Shown here: in pieces, positions 54,088 through 63,497 of the stretch
Layout of the letters: each line of letters opens with the position of its first letter
How positions within the stretch are numbered: position 1 is the stretch's first letter
From: Bacteroidales bacterium WCE2004
GTDB taxonomy: Bacteria > Bacteroidota > Bacteroidia > Bacteroidales > UBA932
Assembly: GCA_900167895.1 (NCBI GenBank)
Contig: FUZR01000001.1
Coordinates: 601,144 to 665,143 of the forward strand
Length of the DNA: 64,000 bases
Direction: 5' to 3'
Notes under the pieces: generated by a model
Told to the model about the DNA's origin: nothing
Database searches by the model: none
What the model saw: only the letters and a program-made list of their open reading frames with translations
Made by a program: the position numbers and the translations under genes

Positions 54088-54324
54088 TTAAACGGAAACG
54101 CCCCCCCCTATGCAAGAGTTCAAAAAAGGAGTTAAGTCATATCCTAGTTGTACTGTCCCCAAAGAAATGTCTTTTGTTTTCGTATAAACGGAGCTAAACG
54201 AAGGACGCGTATCTGCAGTGTTTCCGGACTGTTTTTGACAATCCTCGGCGGTCGACAGCAAGAACACTGCAGCAATGCCTAACGGGACCAAAGTACGCCG
54301 AAGAGAGAATTCTAGTTTTTTCAT
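54088..54324 (-). pseudogene. N-terminal part of a surface protein split by a poly-G frameshift
   Basis: A 78-residue fragment starting at the ATG 54324 with a signal-like N-terminus (LRRTLVPLGIAAVFLLSTAEDC); the Cys is near but not in a strict lipobox. The frame ends in NSCIGGGVSV, the stop arising just after the G8 run. Its promoter (54348-54355) is perfect. The reading frame extends upstream to 54378, but that part overlaps the terminator of the next gene. It belongs with the fragment downstream. Confidence 0.75.
54101..54108. repeat. homopolymer of eight G (minus strand), candidate phase-variation tract
   Basis: C8 on the plus strand, G8 in the coding sense. G7 (or G10) would restore one open frame across 53463-54324. 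It sits in an otherwise AT-rich gene. Confidence 0.7.
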
Positions 54325-54347
54325 AATTATAAATCTTATAGTTTTAG

Positions 54348-54355
54348 CAAATGTA
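54348..54355 (-). promoter_or_regulatory. -7 box of the lipoprotein cluster
   Basis: The minus strand reads TACATTTG, 23 nt before the ATG at 54324. Confidence 0.65.
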
Positions 54356-54361
54356 GAATAA

Positions 54362-54400
54362 AAGAAAAAAAACTGCAAGTTTCTCCATCGAAACTTGCAG
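54362..54400 (-). terminator. terminator after the lytic transglycosylase gene
   Basis: The minus strand has CTGCAAGTTTC, a 6-nt loop and GAAACTTGCAG, an 11-bp perfect stem (54400-54373) followed by a T8 run. It lies 34 nt past the stop. Confidence 0.95.
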
Positions 54401-54434
54401 GGTAACTACTTATCTACCACCAGAAAGCACGTGG

Positions 54435-55313
54435 CTAATGGGATGGAATGATGATCTGGTAGGTCTTGGAGTTCTTGTTGGTGAGCTTGTCGCTGCGGAG
54501 CCAGAGGTTGGCTTCTTTCAGGAAGAAATAGGTGGTGCCGTGCTCCGCGGCGAAGTCCGTCAGGTTCGGGATGGGGGCGCTGATCTCGACGATCTTCCTG
54601 GGCGCGCGGTAGGGATAGGGATCCGTGATGTGGAAACCGAAGTCCTCCGGATGCTCGAAGAAATACTTGGCCGTCAGGATGCGGAACATGTAACGGGAGG
54701 TCTCTACGGGCAGGAAAAGGTCCATCGCCTTCTTCTGGCGCTGGTTTGCGATGCGCTGGGTGATACCGCCCTGGCCGGCGTTGTAGCTGGCCGCCACGGT
54801 CATCCAGTCGCCGTATTTCGCGTAGGCTTCCTTCAGGTACTTGCAGGCGGCCTCGGTGGACTTGGCGATGTTGTAGCGCTCGTCCACCTCGTCGTTGACC
54901 TCCAGGCCGTAGGCGCGGCCGGTGCCCTTCAGGAACTGCCAGAGGCCCGCGGCCCCGGCCGTGGAGACGGACTTGGGGTCAAGATTGCTCTCGATGGCCA
55001 TCAGGTACTTCAGGTCCTCGGGAACGCCGTTCTTCTGGAGGATCGGGACGACCTGCCGGAAGATGCGCTCGGCGCGCTTGAGCATCAGCGTGGAATTGGT
55101 GTGCGAATAGGTGAAATTGATCAGTTCCCTGTCCATCCGCTCATAGAGGTCAGACCGGTCGAAACGGTAGGTCTGGCCGGCGAACTCGATGAACTCAGGC
55201 ACCTGGGGCGCTTGATAGTGAATCTCTTCGGGAATATAAACCACCTGGGCGCGGGCCGGGGCGGCAGCCGCGAGCGACGCGGCCAGCAGGAGCATGACTA
55301 ACGGTTTGTTCAT
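54435..55313 (-). CDS. lytic transglycosylase (MltD/SLT family)
   Basis: Cleaves peptidoglycan glycan strands with formation of 1,6-anhydro ends; 292 residues, exported (signal peptide about 1-22, ending ARAQ). The SLT domain (about 105-240) has the catalytic Glu in MAIESNLDPKSVSTAGAAGLWQFL and the YNAGQGGI motif. There is no LysM domain, unlike many MltD proteins. The start is fixed by the signal peptide and a near-consensus -7 box (CATCTTTG, 55318-55325). Confidence 0.92.
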   Translation of the reverse strand: MNKPLVMLLLAASLAAAAPARAQVVYIPEEIHYQAPQVPEFIEFAGQTYRFDRSDLYERMDRELINFTYSHTNSTLMLKRAERIFRQVVPILQKNGVPEDLKYLMAIESNLDPKSVSTAGAAGLWQFLKGTGRAYGLEVNDEVDERYNIAKSTEAACKYLKEAYAKYGDWMTVAASYNAGQGGITQRIANQRQKKAMDLFLPVETSRYMFRILTAKYFFEHPEDFGFHITDPYPYRAPRKIVEISAPIPNLTDFAAEHGTTYFFLKEANLWLRSDKLTNKNSKTYQIIIPSH

Positions 55314-55317
55314 ACCG

Positions 55318-55325
55318 CAAAGATG
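55318..55325 (-). promoter_or_regulatory. -7-like box of the lytic transglycosylase gene
   Basis: The minus strand reads CATCTTTG (one mismatch to TAnnTTTG), 4 nt before the ATG at 55313. Confidence 0.45.
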
Positions 55326-55353
55326 CAAAATCTTTTCGATATGCCGCAAAAAT

Positions 55354-55794
55354 CTACCGCAGGTCGGTGACGACCCAGGCGTCGTCAAGCGAAGCCGTGT
55401 CGAAACGGAAGGCGGACAGGTCGTCAGAGAGCGGGAGGTATTTGACCTCGGTGAGCGAGAGTTCGGTGATCGAATCCTTCCAGGCGAGCAGTTCCTCAAG
55501 CCCTTCCGCCGGTTCGATATAGACTTCCTTCGAGACAGGGTCCACGGTCCAGCGGTCCTTCCCGTCGCAATAGATCTCCACGCCGTTGCCGATGGCGCGG
55601 TAGCATTCGCCCTGGATGAGCAGGGTGCCGGACAGCTTGACCGGCGTATCCTGCGTGAGGGTGCAGGCGTAGTGCAGCGAGATGCGGTCCGTCTGCAGCC
55701 GCGCAGCCAGCTCGGCGGGCTGCGGCTGCTGGGCGCCCGCCGTCAGGGACAGCAGCAGGGTCGCCACAAGGGATATCCATTTAAGCCTCAACAT
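55354..55794 (-). CDS. LolA-like outer-membrane lipoprotein carrier family protein
   Basis: A 146-residue periplasmic protein (signal peptide about 1-21, ending AGAQ). The beta-rich core (LHYACTLTQDTPVKLSGTLLIQGECYRAIGNGVEIYCDGKDRWTVDPVSKEVYIEP) follows the LolA/LolB half-barrel pattern. A carrier role is inferred by family; it is shorter than E. coli LolA (about 180 mature residues). It overlaps the end of the AddA-like gene by 7 nt and so belongs to that operon. Confidence 0.82.
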   Translation of the reverse strand: MLRLKWISLVATLLLSLTAGAQQPQPAELAARLQTDRISLHYACTLTQDTPVKLSGTLLIQGECYRAIGNGVEIYCDGKDRWTVDPVSKEVYIEPAEGLEELLAWKDSITELSLTEVKYLPLSDDLSAFRFDTASLDDAWVVTDLR

Positions 55795-58577
55795 ACTGGA
55801 TCAATTTTATCTTCAGGGACATACCAGAGGTACGCTCCCTTCACCTGATAGCCAAGTTCGTGCCAAAGCTGCGCGTAGCGCTCGACCTGCCGGCGGTAGG
55901 AAGGATTCTCCCCGCCGAACTTGAAGTCCACGACCGTGACCTCGCGGCCGCGCAGGATCACGCGGTCGGGGCGGAATTCGCGGCCGCCCGCGTCGAAGAG
56001 CGTCCGCTCGTTGAGCACCCGGACGTCGGGGCCGGGCGTCTCCGGGAACCAGTCGGGGTGCGCAGCGATCCCACCGCCCAGCAGCGCCAGGGCCGCTTCG
56101 CCGCCTGCGGCGTCCAGGCGGCCGTCGCGCACGGCGGCCTGCACCGCCCCTTCGAGGTCGGCGGGCCGTACGACCTCCGACAGGATGTCGTGCAGGACGA
56201 TGCCGCGCAGGCGCGGGGAGGCCTCCAGGCCCACCCGCCCGTCGTCGCCGAAGAAGTCGTCCGCCTCCTGCGAAGGCGTCAGGCGGCCGTCCAGCGGGAT
56301 GGAAGGATATTGCCCCGGGAAAGGCATCTGCCCCGGGGTTTCCTCCCGCTCGAGCTGCGTGAAGTCATAGGGTTTGCCGGCCGTATAATCTTCCTCGCCG
56401 CGCAGGAACGCATAGAGGACCTGGGACAGGTTCTTGAAGACCGGAGTCCCCTTCTTCAACCCCTCCCGGCAGACATTGGGGACGGGCTCAGCGATGACGT
56501 GCAGGCTCTTGCCGGCCCGCGTCAGGGCGACGTAGAAGACATTGAGGTTGTCCACCAGCTGCAGGCGCTGCTCCTGCTCGACGGCCGGAGCGAACAGGCT
56601 GGCGCCTGCGAGCGAGCCCAGGTTGACCGGATAGATGCCGGACACCTCCGGGCTGAACGGCGTGCGGGCCGTGTCAAGCGGGCTCCAGTGGACATCGCTC
56701 TTGTAGAGCGCCACCTTCTCGGCAAACGGGAAGATGACGTGCGGGAACTCGAGGCCCTTGGACTTGTGGATGGTCAACACGCGGACGGAGGAGGCGTTCT
56801 CAGGCGAGCCGATGCAGATGTCCTTCTCGTCCCAGTGCTTGAGATAGTAGCGGAGGTTGTTGCCGTTGACCTGCACCCAGCTCTGGAGGTCGTCCATGAA
56901 AGCCTGGATGAAGAGGGTCTGTCCCTCGAAGGAGGCCGGGTCCCAGTTGCGCATCGCGCGCAGCAGCTCCTCGCAGAAGTCCACCAGCGAGTGGTATTCC
57001 TCCGGGAAGGTCAGCCCCATCGAGTCGGCCAGGAAACGGCCGATCGTGTCGTCGGGATTCTCGTAGCAGCTCAGCAGCGAAACCAGGCGGCGGACCACCG
57101 GAGAGGACTTGAGCACGAGCGAATCGTCGGAGATGACGGGAATCCCGCCCGCGACCAGGTGCGCCGCGATGGCGGAACCCTCCTTGCGGCCGCGCACCAG
57201 CACGGCGATGTCGTTCCAGCCGGCACCCTGCGAGCGGGCCTGCCGGATGGACTCCACGACCGCCGCGAGCTGGTCTTCGCAGAAGCTCACGCGCACACAG
57301 CCCTCCTGGGCGTCGTCCTTCTTCACTTCCTGCACCACGTCGGCGTAGATGTCGCCCAGCCCGAGCAGCCCCGCGGCATACGGGAAGAAGCGGTTGTTGA
57401 AGCCGACCACAGCACGCGAACTGCGCCAGTTGCCCTGCAGGGGCTCGACCCCGGCCTGCGGGAAGGCCTTCTGCACCTCGCTGCCCAGCAGTTTCCAGTC
57501 GGAATCACGCCAGCGGTAGATGCTCTGCTTGACGTCGCCCACGATCAGGTTGCCGCCCGCGCCGGCCTCGCTCTCCTGCAGCAGCGGAAGGAAATTCTCC
57601 CACTGGATGCGGGACGTATCCTGGAATTCGTCAAGCAGGAAATGCTCGTAGCGCACGCCCAGCTTCTCGTAGACGAACGGGGCGCTGGAGCCGCCGATGA
57701 TGTCGCGCAGGAGCGTATTGGAATCGTCCAGGCACATCACGTTCTTCTCGGCCGCCAGGGCGTCGAATCCGCGGTAGAACTCGCCCGCCAGGCCCAGCTG
57801 CGAGAGCAGCGAGTCCAGGATCAGGGCCGTGGTATAGTAGGAATAGGCGTCTTCGAAATGCTCCGCCAGCGCTGGGTTCGCCTTGAAGAGGCGCTTCTTG
57901 CTGTCGGGGCTGAGCGGCTTGCCCTGCTCCACGGGGTAGCCGAGCTCCTTCGCCTTGTCGGTGAAGGTCCGGATGACGGTGCGGCACTCCTGCCGGATCC
58001 GCTTCAGGCGGTCCTTGCCGAAGGCCTCCCGCCCGTTGATGCCCATGCGCTCGGAGAGCTCGCGGAATTCGTCGTTCTTGAGCAGTTTGCCCACTTCCAG
58101 CAGGCCTTCGTCCACCTGGAAGCGGCGGCCCTGCTCGAGCGTGTCGGCGAGGCTGTCGCGCAGCCAGCCGAGCAGTTCCTTGTCGTCCTCGGTCAGCGAG
58201 TCCAGGATGCGGTCCATCGTCTCGGCGATGAGCGAATCCTTGTCCAGCTCCACCTGGTAGTCCGCGAACTGGCCGATCTCACGGGAGAAGGCCTTGAGCG
58301 CCTGCTGGAAGAAGCGGTCGATGGTGCTGACCGAGAAGGCGCCGTAGTCGTGCAGCAACTCGGTCAGGAGGGCCTGCGCCCGGGGGTCGGTCTCGGCCAG
58401 CCGCGCGAGGTCGCGCAGGATGCGCGCCTTCATCTCGGCGGTGGCCTTGTTGGTGAAGGTCACCGCGAGGATATGGCGGTACGGCTGCGGCTCGCGGCTT
58501 GCCAGCAGCAAGTCGATGTAGGTCTTGGACAACCGGTAAGTCTTGCCCGATCCGGCGCTGGCTTTCAGGATTTTCAT
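55788..58577 (-). CDS. AddA-like UvrD-type helicase/nuclease
   Basis: The helicase-nuclease subunit of an AddAB-like double-strand-break repair complex; 929 residues. Walker A is at the very N-terminus (KASAGSGKT, 5-13). Other UvrD motifs are DEFQDTSRIQW, VGDVKQSIYRWRDSD, NWRSSRAVVGFNNRFF and VLTIHKSKGLEFPHVIFPF. The C-terminal PD-(D/E)XK nuclease has DRVILRGREVTVVDFKFG (about 880-900). It overlaps the AddB-like gene by 4 nt, so both subunits are made in step. Confidence 0.92.
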   Translation of the reverse strand: MKILKASAGSGKTYRLSKTYIDLLLASREPQPYRHILAVTFTNKATAEMKARILRDLARLAETDPRAQALLTELLHDYGAFSVSTIDRFFQQALKAFSREIGQFADYQVELDKDSLIAETMDRILDSLTEDDKELLGWLRDSLADTLEQGRRFQVDEGLLEVGKLLKNDEFRELSERMGINGREAFGKDRLKRIRQECRTVIRTFTDKAKELGYPVEQGKPLSPDSKKRLFKANPALAEHFEDAYSYYTTALILDSLLSQLGLAGEFYRGFDALAAEKNVMCLDDSNTLLRDIIGGSSAPFVYEKLGVRYEHFLLDEFQDTSRIQWENFLPLLQESEAGAGGNLIVGDVKQSIYRWRDSDWKLLGSEVQKAFPQAGVEPLQGNWRSSRAVVGFNNRFFPYAAGLLGLGDIYADVVQEVKKDDAQEGCVRVSFCEDQLAAVVESIRQARSQGAGWNDIAVLVRGRKEGSAIAAHLVAGGIPVISDDSLVLKSSPVVRRLVSLLSCYENPDDTIGRFLADSMGLTFPEEYHSLVDFCEELLRAMRNWDPASFEGQTLFIQAFMDDLQSWVQVNGNNLRYYLKHWDEKDICIGSPENASSVRVLTIHKSKGLEFPHVIFPFAEKVALYKSDVHWSPLDTARTPFSPEVSGIYPVNLGSLAGASLFAPAVEQEQRLQLVDNLNVFYVALTRAGKSLHVIAEPVPNVCREGLKKGTPVFKNLSQVLYAFLRGEEDYTAGKPYDFTQLEREETPGQMPFPGQYPSIPLDGRLTPSQEADDFFGDDGRVGLEASPRLRGIVLHDILSEVVRPADLEGAVQAAVRDGRLDAAGGEAALALLGGGIAAHPDWFPETPGPDVRVLNERTLFDAGGREFRPDRVILRGREVTVVDFKFGGENPSYRRQVERYAQLWHELGYQVKGAYLWYVPEDKIDPVC

Positions 58578-61399
58578 CGTCCGCAGATGTTTTTGAAGTC
58601 ACACCACTGGCAGGTCCTCGCGTCCTCCGTCCGGCTGAAGGGCACGGACAGGTCGGCGATCTCGGCGAGCAGGCCGTCCAGGCGCTCCGCCATCAGGGAG
58701 AGGAAGCGCGCGTTGAGCGCGACGTTCTCGATCTCGTGGACGAAAAGCCGGGATGTCCCGTAGATGGAATTGACGATGTCGCAGCCCCTGACCTTGTCGT
58801 CGCCGGAGATGAACCGGTCGTAGAGGTAGAGCTGGAGGGCGATCTTGGGCCGCTTGGCGTTGTCCGGGCCGAAGAGCTTCTCCACCACGGTGTCGGCATT
58901 CGCTTCCGTGATCAGGAAGTCTTCGTCGGTCACGCGGCCGGTCTTGTAGTCCACCACGCGGACCTGGCCGGGGACGACGCTGTCCAGCCGGTCGATGTAG
59001 CCGACGAAGCGGAAGCCGCCGATCTCGGTGTGGCAGCGCTTCTCCAGGCCGAGGATCTCGAAAGCGTCCCGGCCGGCGGAGACCAGCAGCTCGAGGTCGC
59101 GCTGGACCGCCTTGCGGACGCAGCGGCAGACCATGTCCTCGAAGAGGATGTTGCGGCCGCTCAGCTCGAAGGTGTGCAGGGTCTCCAGGATATGGCGGCG
59201 CACGGTCCGGCCGATGCGGTCGCCCTTCAGCAGCGCCTGCAGGTCCGCACGGGTGACCCGGCGGCCCTCGGGGCCGTAGAGTTCCTGCATGGTCTCATGG
59301 AAGACGTTGCCGATGTCGTTGGCCTCCAGCGCCTCCGTCACTTCTTCCTGCTCCTTGAGGCCGCAGACGCTGTGGTAGTAGAACTTGGCCGGGCACACGA
59401 GGTAGTTCTGCAGGGCCGAGGCGGAGAGGTTCTTTTCCCGCAGGGCGCGGACATGCTCCTCCGTCTTCGGAATCTGGCTCTCGTCCCCGCCCGTGCTGAT
59501 CTCCGCCTGCATCACGTAGCGCTTGAGGGGCGCGTGGAAATGCAGCTCCAGCTGCTTGATGTAGCGGCTCTCCTCACCGCCCTTGACGCCCTCGGTGCGG
59601 GAGTCGAAGAGCAGCCAGACCTGCCCCGCCCGGCGGATCATCCGGTAGAAATAATACGCCCACACGGCGTCCTGGTATTCGTAGGTCGGCAGGCCGAAGC
59701 TCCGGCGCAGCTCGGCCGGCACGAACGACGCCGCCACGCTGCGCCGCGGGAAGATGCCTTCGTTGCAGCTCAGCAGGATGAGGTTGTCGAAGTCGAGGGC
59801 GCGCGTCTCCAGCGGGCCCATGACCTGCAGGCCCCGCAGGGGCTCGCCATGGAACGGGTCCGTGATTCCGAGCAGGAGCTTGCCCAGCAGGCGGAAATAG
59901 GTGGCCGGCAGAACCTGCAGCGAGCGGCTGCGCAGGCGCCCGACGGCCAGGTAGTATTCGCGGATGAAATCCAGCTCCAGCGCCATGCCGGGCTGCTCGC
60001 GCAGGGCGGAGCCGAGGAAGGCGAGCAGCGCGAGCTGGTAGTCCTCCAGGGCGCGCACCTGGGCCTTGTCGCGTTCGCCGGGGGCCTTCGCCACCGGCTG
60101 GAAGATCTTGTCGAAGAGCGGCAGGCCGTTCAGGTCGGCCTGCGGGATATAGTAGCGGGCTTCGCCGCGGACCTTCTCCATCCGCGCCTGTCCTTCCTCG
60201 CCCGCGAGGGTCTTGAAGATGCTGTTGGAGAAGAGGCTCCAGACCTGCTTGTGGTAGAAGTACCACTGCCCGTCCTTCTCGCGCAGGTGCATCTGGAGCG
60301 CGGCCACGTCGTCCATCAGCGCGCTCAGGGCGCTGCCCGACATCGGGTAGCCCATCGTCACGTTGACATCGCGGATGCGCTCCGGCAGGGAGTTGAGCAC
60401 GCTCATCAGCAGGCCTTCGTCCGGCAGGACGACCGCCGTCTCGATGCCGCCGGCGCCGAGCCGGTCGAGGATGGCCGGGACCTGCTTGGCCTGGCCCACG
60501 GCAGAAGGCACGCTCAGCACGTGGATCTGCGGCTCGGGCAGGGGCTCCGGATCGGGCTCGAAGGCCTGGGGGAATTCGAGGACGTTGTCGCGCAGGAAGA
60601 AGGAGGATTTGTTGTGCGGGTCGCTGATCCAGCCCTTGCCGTAATCCCAGCAGAACTCCGCAAGATGCGCGTCGCGCAGGCGGCGCATCAGGCGCTTCTC
60701 GCACTCGTTGAGGGCGTTGAGCCCGACGAAGACGAACTTGCGCACGTAGCCGAAACGCTCCTGCAGCAGGTCCACGGCGGGCGTGTCCTGCAGGCGCTCC
60801 GCGAGGGCCCGGTACACCTGGCCCGCGCAGGACATGCCCTGCTCGCGCAGCCGCGCGTTGAACGCTTCGTAGAGCGGCAGCAGGATGTCCCAGATGCGGC
60901 GGAAGGCTTCCTTGTACTTGCCGCCCGTCTGGAAATGGGAAAGGAAATGCCGGATGGCCTCCAGCTGCTTCTCGTCGAGGTATTCGAAGTCGTCCTGGAG
61001 CGCGCGGAAGTCCGCGATGTTCTGGAAGAGCCGCTTCGGGTCGACGAGATACTTGTCCACGTCGCCGAAGTCGGACAGCAGTACGCCGCCCCAGAAGATG
61101 AATTCGTCCAGGTCCTCGGCCTTGGCGCCCTGCGCCTCGTAGAGGGGCCTGTAGCACTCGTACAGTTCCAGCAGGAGGTGGACCTGGTCGGTCTTCTCCG
61201 CCCCCGCGAGGGTGTAGAAGAAATCATCCATCGTATACACCTCCGGAGCGCACAAGGGGCGCCCGGCCTCGGCCACGCAGCCGGCCAGGTATTTCTCGAA
61301 GAACAGCTTCGCACGCCGGTTCGGGACGATGAAGCACAGATCTTCAACGCCTCCCTCGGCATAGTAATGCCGCGCCACCTGCTCAAGGAACGGAATCAT
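58574..61399 (-). CDS. AddB-like PD-(D/E)XK nuclease
   Basis: The partner of the AddA-like subunit; 941 residues. The N-terminal inactivated helicase-like region begins with FIVPNRRAKLFFEKYLA, where the Walker A is degenerate, as usual in Bacteroidota. The C-terminal nuclease carries VRVVDYKTG. Four Cys for a 4Fe-4S staple are visible: one in NYLVCPAKFYY and three in the last 12 residues (CQWCDFKNIC). The start at 61399 is 6 nt from a perfect -7 box. Confidence 0.9.
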   Translation of the reverse strand: MIPFLEQVARHYYAEGGVEDLCFIVPNRRAKLFFEKYLAGCVAEAGRPLCAPEVYTMDDFFYTLAGAEKTDQVHLLLELYECYRPLYEAQGAKAEDLDEFIFWGGVLLSDFGDVDKYLVDPKRLFQNIADFRALQDDFEYLDEKQLEAIRHFLSHFQTGGKYKEAFRRIWDILLPLYEAFNARLREQGMSCAGQVYRALAERLQDTPAVDLLQERFGYVRKFVFVGLNALNECEKRLMRRLRDAHLAEFCWDYGKGWISDPHNKSSFFLRDNVLEFPQAFEPDPEPLPEPQIHVLSVPSAVGQAKQVPAILDRLGAGGIETAVVLPDEGLLMSVLNSLPERIRDVNVTMGYPMSGSALSALMDDVAALQMHLREKDGQWYFYHKQVWSLFSNSIFKTLAGEEGQARMEKVRGEARYYIPQADLNGLPLFDKIFQPVAKAPGERDKAQVRALEDYQLALLAFLGSALREQPGMALELDFIREYYLAVGRLRSRSLQVLPATYFRLLGKLLLGITDPFHGEPLRGLQVMGPLETRALDFDNLILLSCNEGIFPRRSVAASFVPAELRRSFGLPTYEYQDAVWAYYFYRMIRRAGQVWLLFDSRTEGVKGGEESRYIKQLELHFHAPLKRYVMQAEISTGGDESQIPKTEEHVRALREKNLSASALQNYLVCPAKFYYHSVCGLKEQEEVTEALEANDIGNVFHETMQELYGPEGRRVTRADLQALLKGDRIGRTVRRHILETLHTFELSGRNILFEDMVCRCVRKAVQRDLELLVSAGRDAFEILGLEKRCHTEIGGFRFVGYIDRLDSVVPGQVRVVDYKTGRVTDEDFLITEANADTVVEKLFGPDNAKRPKIALQLYLYDRFISGDDKVRGCDIVNSIYGTSRLFVHEIENVALNARFLSLMAERLDGLLAEIADLSVPFSRTEDARTCQWCDFKNICGR

Positions 61400-61405
61400 A
61401 TCCTA

Positions 61406-61413
61406 CAAAGATA
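61406..61413 (-). promoter_or_regulatory. -7 box of the addB-addA-lolA operon
   Basis: The minus strand reads TATCTTTG, 6 nt before the ATG at 61399; the leader is at most a few bases. Confidence 0.72.
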
Positions 61414-61540
61414 GAAAAAAGATGCAGATTCAGGTGGGCGCGCCGGGCAGGACATGGCACCGCTGCCGGGCAGAGGAGAAAATGCGCAAAATGCGGGGCG
61501 GATTACGCAATTACCGCACTGCTTTTCTCAAACGAATCGT

Positions 61541-61548
61541 TATCTTTG
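61541..61548 (+). promoter_or_regulatory. -7 box of the NagB-PIG-L operon
   Basis: TATCTTTG, 19 nt before the ATG at 61568. The 168-bp gap to addB is otherwise free of recognisable genes. Confidence 0.72.
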
Positions 61549-61567
61549 TGATTCAAGTATATCCGTC

Positions 61568-63493
61568 ATGAACAAGCCATTTATTCTACCTTATGAAGGC
61601 GGCCTGATCGAGAAGGATCTCCCGGCCGGCATTCTGCATAATTACGAGAAAATCTGGACGGACATCTATCCGGAGGCCGCGCCGGCCGCTTCGGCCGTGG
61701 CCGACCTGATCGTCAACGCCATCAACCAGTGTGAAGGACGCCTGTTCCGGCTGGGCCTCACGACCGGCATCACGCCGGCGCCGCTCTACGAGGAGCTCGC
61801 CCGCCGTTTCCGCGCCGGCGAGGTGTCTTTCCGCAACGTGGAGGTCGTCTCCATCGATGAATACTACCCTTCTTCCGGCGACGAAGCCCAGAGCCGCAAC
61901 CACCGCCTCCACGAGGCGCTGCTGGACCAGGTGGACATCCTCCCGGAACACATCCACATCCCGGACGGCACCGTCCCGCAGGCGGAAGTGTCCGACTACT
62001 GCGCCGCTTTCGACAAAGTGGCCCGCGGCCTGGACCTGCTGGTGATCGGCATCGGCGAGGAAGGCCAGCTGGGCTTCAACGAAGCCGGCAGCAACGAGAA
62101 GACGCGCACCCGCACCGTGCGTCTCTCCTACAGCTCCCGCAAGCGCCAGGCGCGCAATTTCGGCAGCGACCTGTCGGTTACGCCGCAGAGCGCCATCACG
62201 ATGGGCATCGGCACGATGCTCTCCGCCGGGCACATCATCCTGATGGCCTGGGGCGAAGACAAGGCCGAGGCCGTCAAGGCCATCGTCGAGGGAGAGATCA
62301 CCACCGCCTGCCCCGCCTCGCTGCTGCAGCGCCACGACCACATCCGCTTCTTCACGGACGCCACGGGCGGCAGCCAGCTGACCCGCGTGGTGGCCCCCTG
62401 GCTGGTCGGCCCCTGCGACTGGACGCCGAAGCTCATCCGCAAGGCCGTCGTCTGGCTGTGCGGGGTCGTCGGCAAGCCGATCCTCAAGCTCACGGACAAG
62501 GACTACCTGGAGAACTCGCTGGGCGAGCTGCTCGAGTACGCCGGTCCGTTCGACAAGATCAACATCGAGGTCTTCAACGACCTCCAGCATACCATCACCG
62601 GCTGGCCGGGCGGCAAGCCGAACGCCGACGACAGCACGCGTCCGGTGGCCGCCGCCCCGTATCCCAAGACGGTGCTCCTCTTCTCGCCGCACCCCGACGA
62701 CGACGTCATCTCGATGGGCGGCACCTTCATCCGGCTTGTCTCCCAGGGGCACGACGTGCACGTGGCCTACGAGACGTCCGGCAACGTCGCCGTCCACGAC
62801 GACGTGGTGCTCCAGCATTTCGACGCCGCGTCGATGCTCGGCATGGCCGACCGCTACGACGCCGTCAAGGCCCTGGTGGACGCCAAGGTCCCGGGCGAGC
62901 CCGAACCGCGGGAACTGCTGGACCTCAAGGCGGCGATCCGCCGCAGTGAGGCCCGCGCGGCCGTCCGCTCCTTCGGCCTCAACCCCGACACCAACGCCCA
63001 TTTCCTCAACCTGCCCTTCTACGAATCCGGCAGCATCAAGAAGAAACCCTGCACCCAGGCCGACGTGGACATCATCAAGGACCTGATCCGCTCGCTCAAG
63101 CCGCACATGATCTTCATGGCCGGCGACCTCGCCGACCCGCACGGCACGCACCGCGTGTGCACCGAGGCGGCGCTGGAAGCCGTGGAGCAGCTGCGCGCAG
63201 AGGGCAACGCCTGGCTCGCCGGGACGCACATCTGGCTCTACCGCGGCGCCTGGATGGAATGGGAGATCGGACGCGTGGACATGGCCGTCCCCCTGAGCCC
63301 GGGAGAAGTGGTCATGAAGCGCCACGCCATCTTCCGCCACCTCTCGCAGAAGGACATCGTCCCCTTCCCGGGCGAAGACCCGCGCGAGTTCTGGCAGCGC
63401 GCCGAGGAGCGCACGCAGAACACCGCACGCCAGTACGACAGCCTCGGCATGGCCGAGTACCAGGCCATCGAAGTATTCCTGAAACTCTGTTAA
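61568..63493 (+). CDS. NagB-like domain fused to a PIG-L deacetylase domain
   Basis: A 641-residue protein of a type known in Bacteroides. The N-terminal NagB-like domain (about 1-265) keeps [13 protein letters not shown] and D97 in IDEY. However, the GxDGH motif is [13 protein letters not shown], so the catalytic Asp is E165 and the His is Q167; deamination is doubtful. The C-terminal PIG-L domain (about 375-600) has [13 protein letters not shown] and [11 protein letters not shown], with all zinc ligands present, fitting an N-acetylglucosaminide-type deacetylase. It is followed after 4 nt by a complete-looking nagB, pointing to amino-sugar metabolism. Confidence 0.9.
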   Translation: MNKPFILPYEGGLIEKDLPAGILHNYEKIWTDIYPEAAPAASAVADLIVNAINQCEGRLFRLGLTTGITPAPLYEELARRFRAGEVSFRNVEVVSIDEYYPSSGDEAQSRNHRLHEALLDQVDILPEHIHIPDGTVPQAEVSDYCAAFDKVARGLDLLVIGIGEEGQLGFNEAGSNEKTRTRTVRLSYSSRKRQARNFGSDLSVTPQSAITMGIGTMLSAGHIILMAWGEDKAEAVKAIVEGEITTACPASLLQRHDHIRFFTDATGGSQLTRVVAPWLVGPCDWTPKLIRKAVVWLCGVVGKPILKLTDKDYLENSLGELLEYAGPFDKINIEVFNDLQHTITGWPGGKPNADDSTRPVAAAPYPKTVLLFSPHPDDDVISMGGTFIRLVSQGHDVHVAYETSGNVAVHDDVVLQHFDAASMLGMADRYDAVKALVDAKVPGEPEPRELLDLKAAIRRSEARAAVRSFGLNPDTNAHFLNLPFYESGSIKKKPCTQADVDIIKDLIRSLKPHMIFMAGDLADPHGTHRVCTEAALEAVEQLRAEGNAWLAGTHIWLYRGAWMEWEIGRVDMAVPLSPGEVVMKRHAIFRHLSQKDIVPFPGEDPREFWQRAEERTQNTARQYDSLGMAEYQAIEVFLKLC

Positions 63494-63497
63494 AGAT

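Noticed and set aside
54325..54378. Longer start for the poly-G split gene
   Set aside because: It would cover its own promoter and the transglycosylase terminator; the signal-like sequence starts at 54324.
58499..61414. 971-codon open frame opposite the AddB-like gene
   Set aside because: Antisense shadow of a GC-rich gene; no recognisable protein features.
61492..61518. TGCGG/CCGCA inverted repeat before the NagB-PIG-L promoter
   Set aside because: Arms of only 5 bp with a 17-nt spacer in GC-rich DNA are easily due to chance; no second copy was seen.
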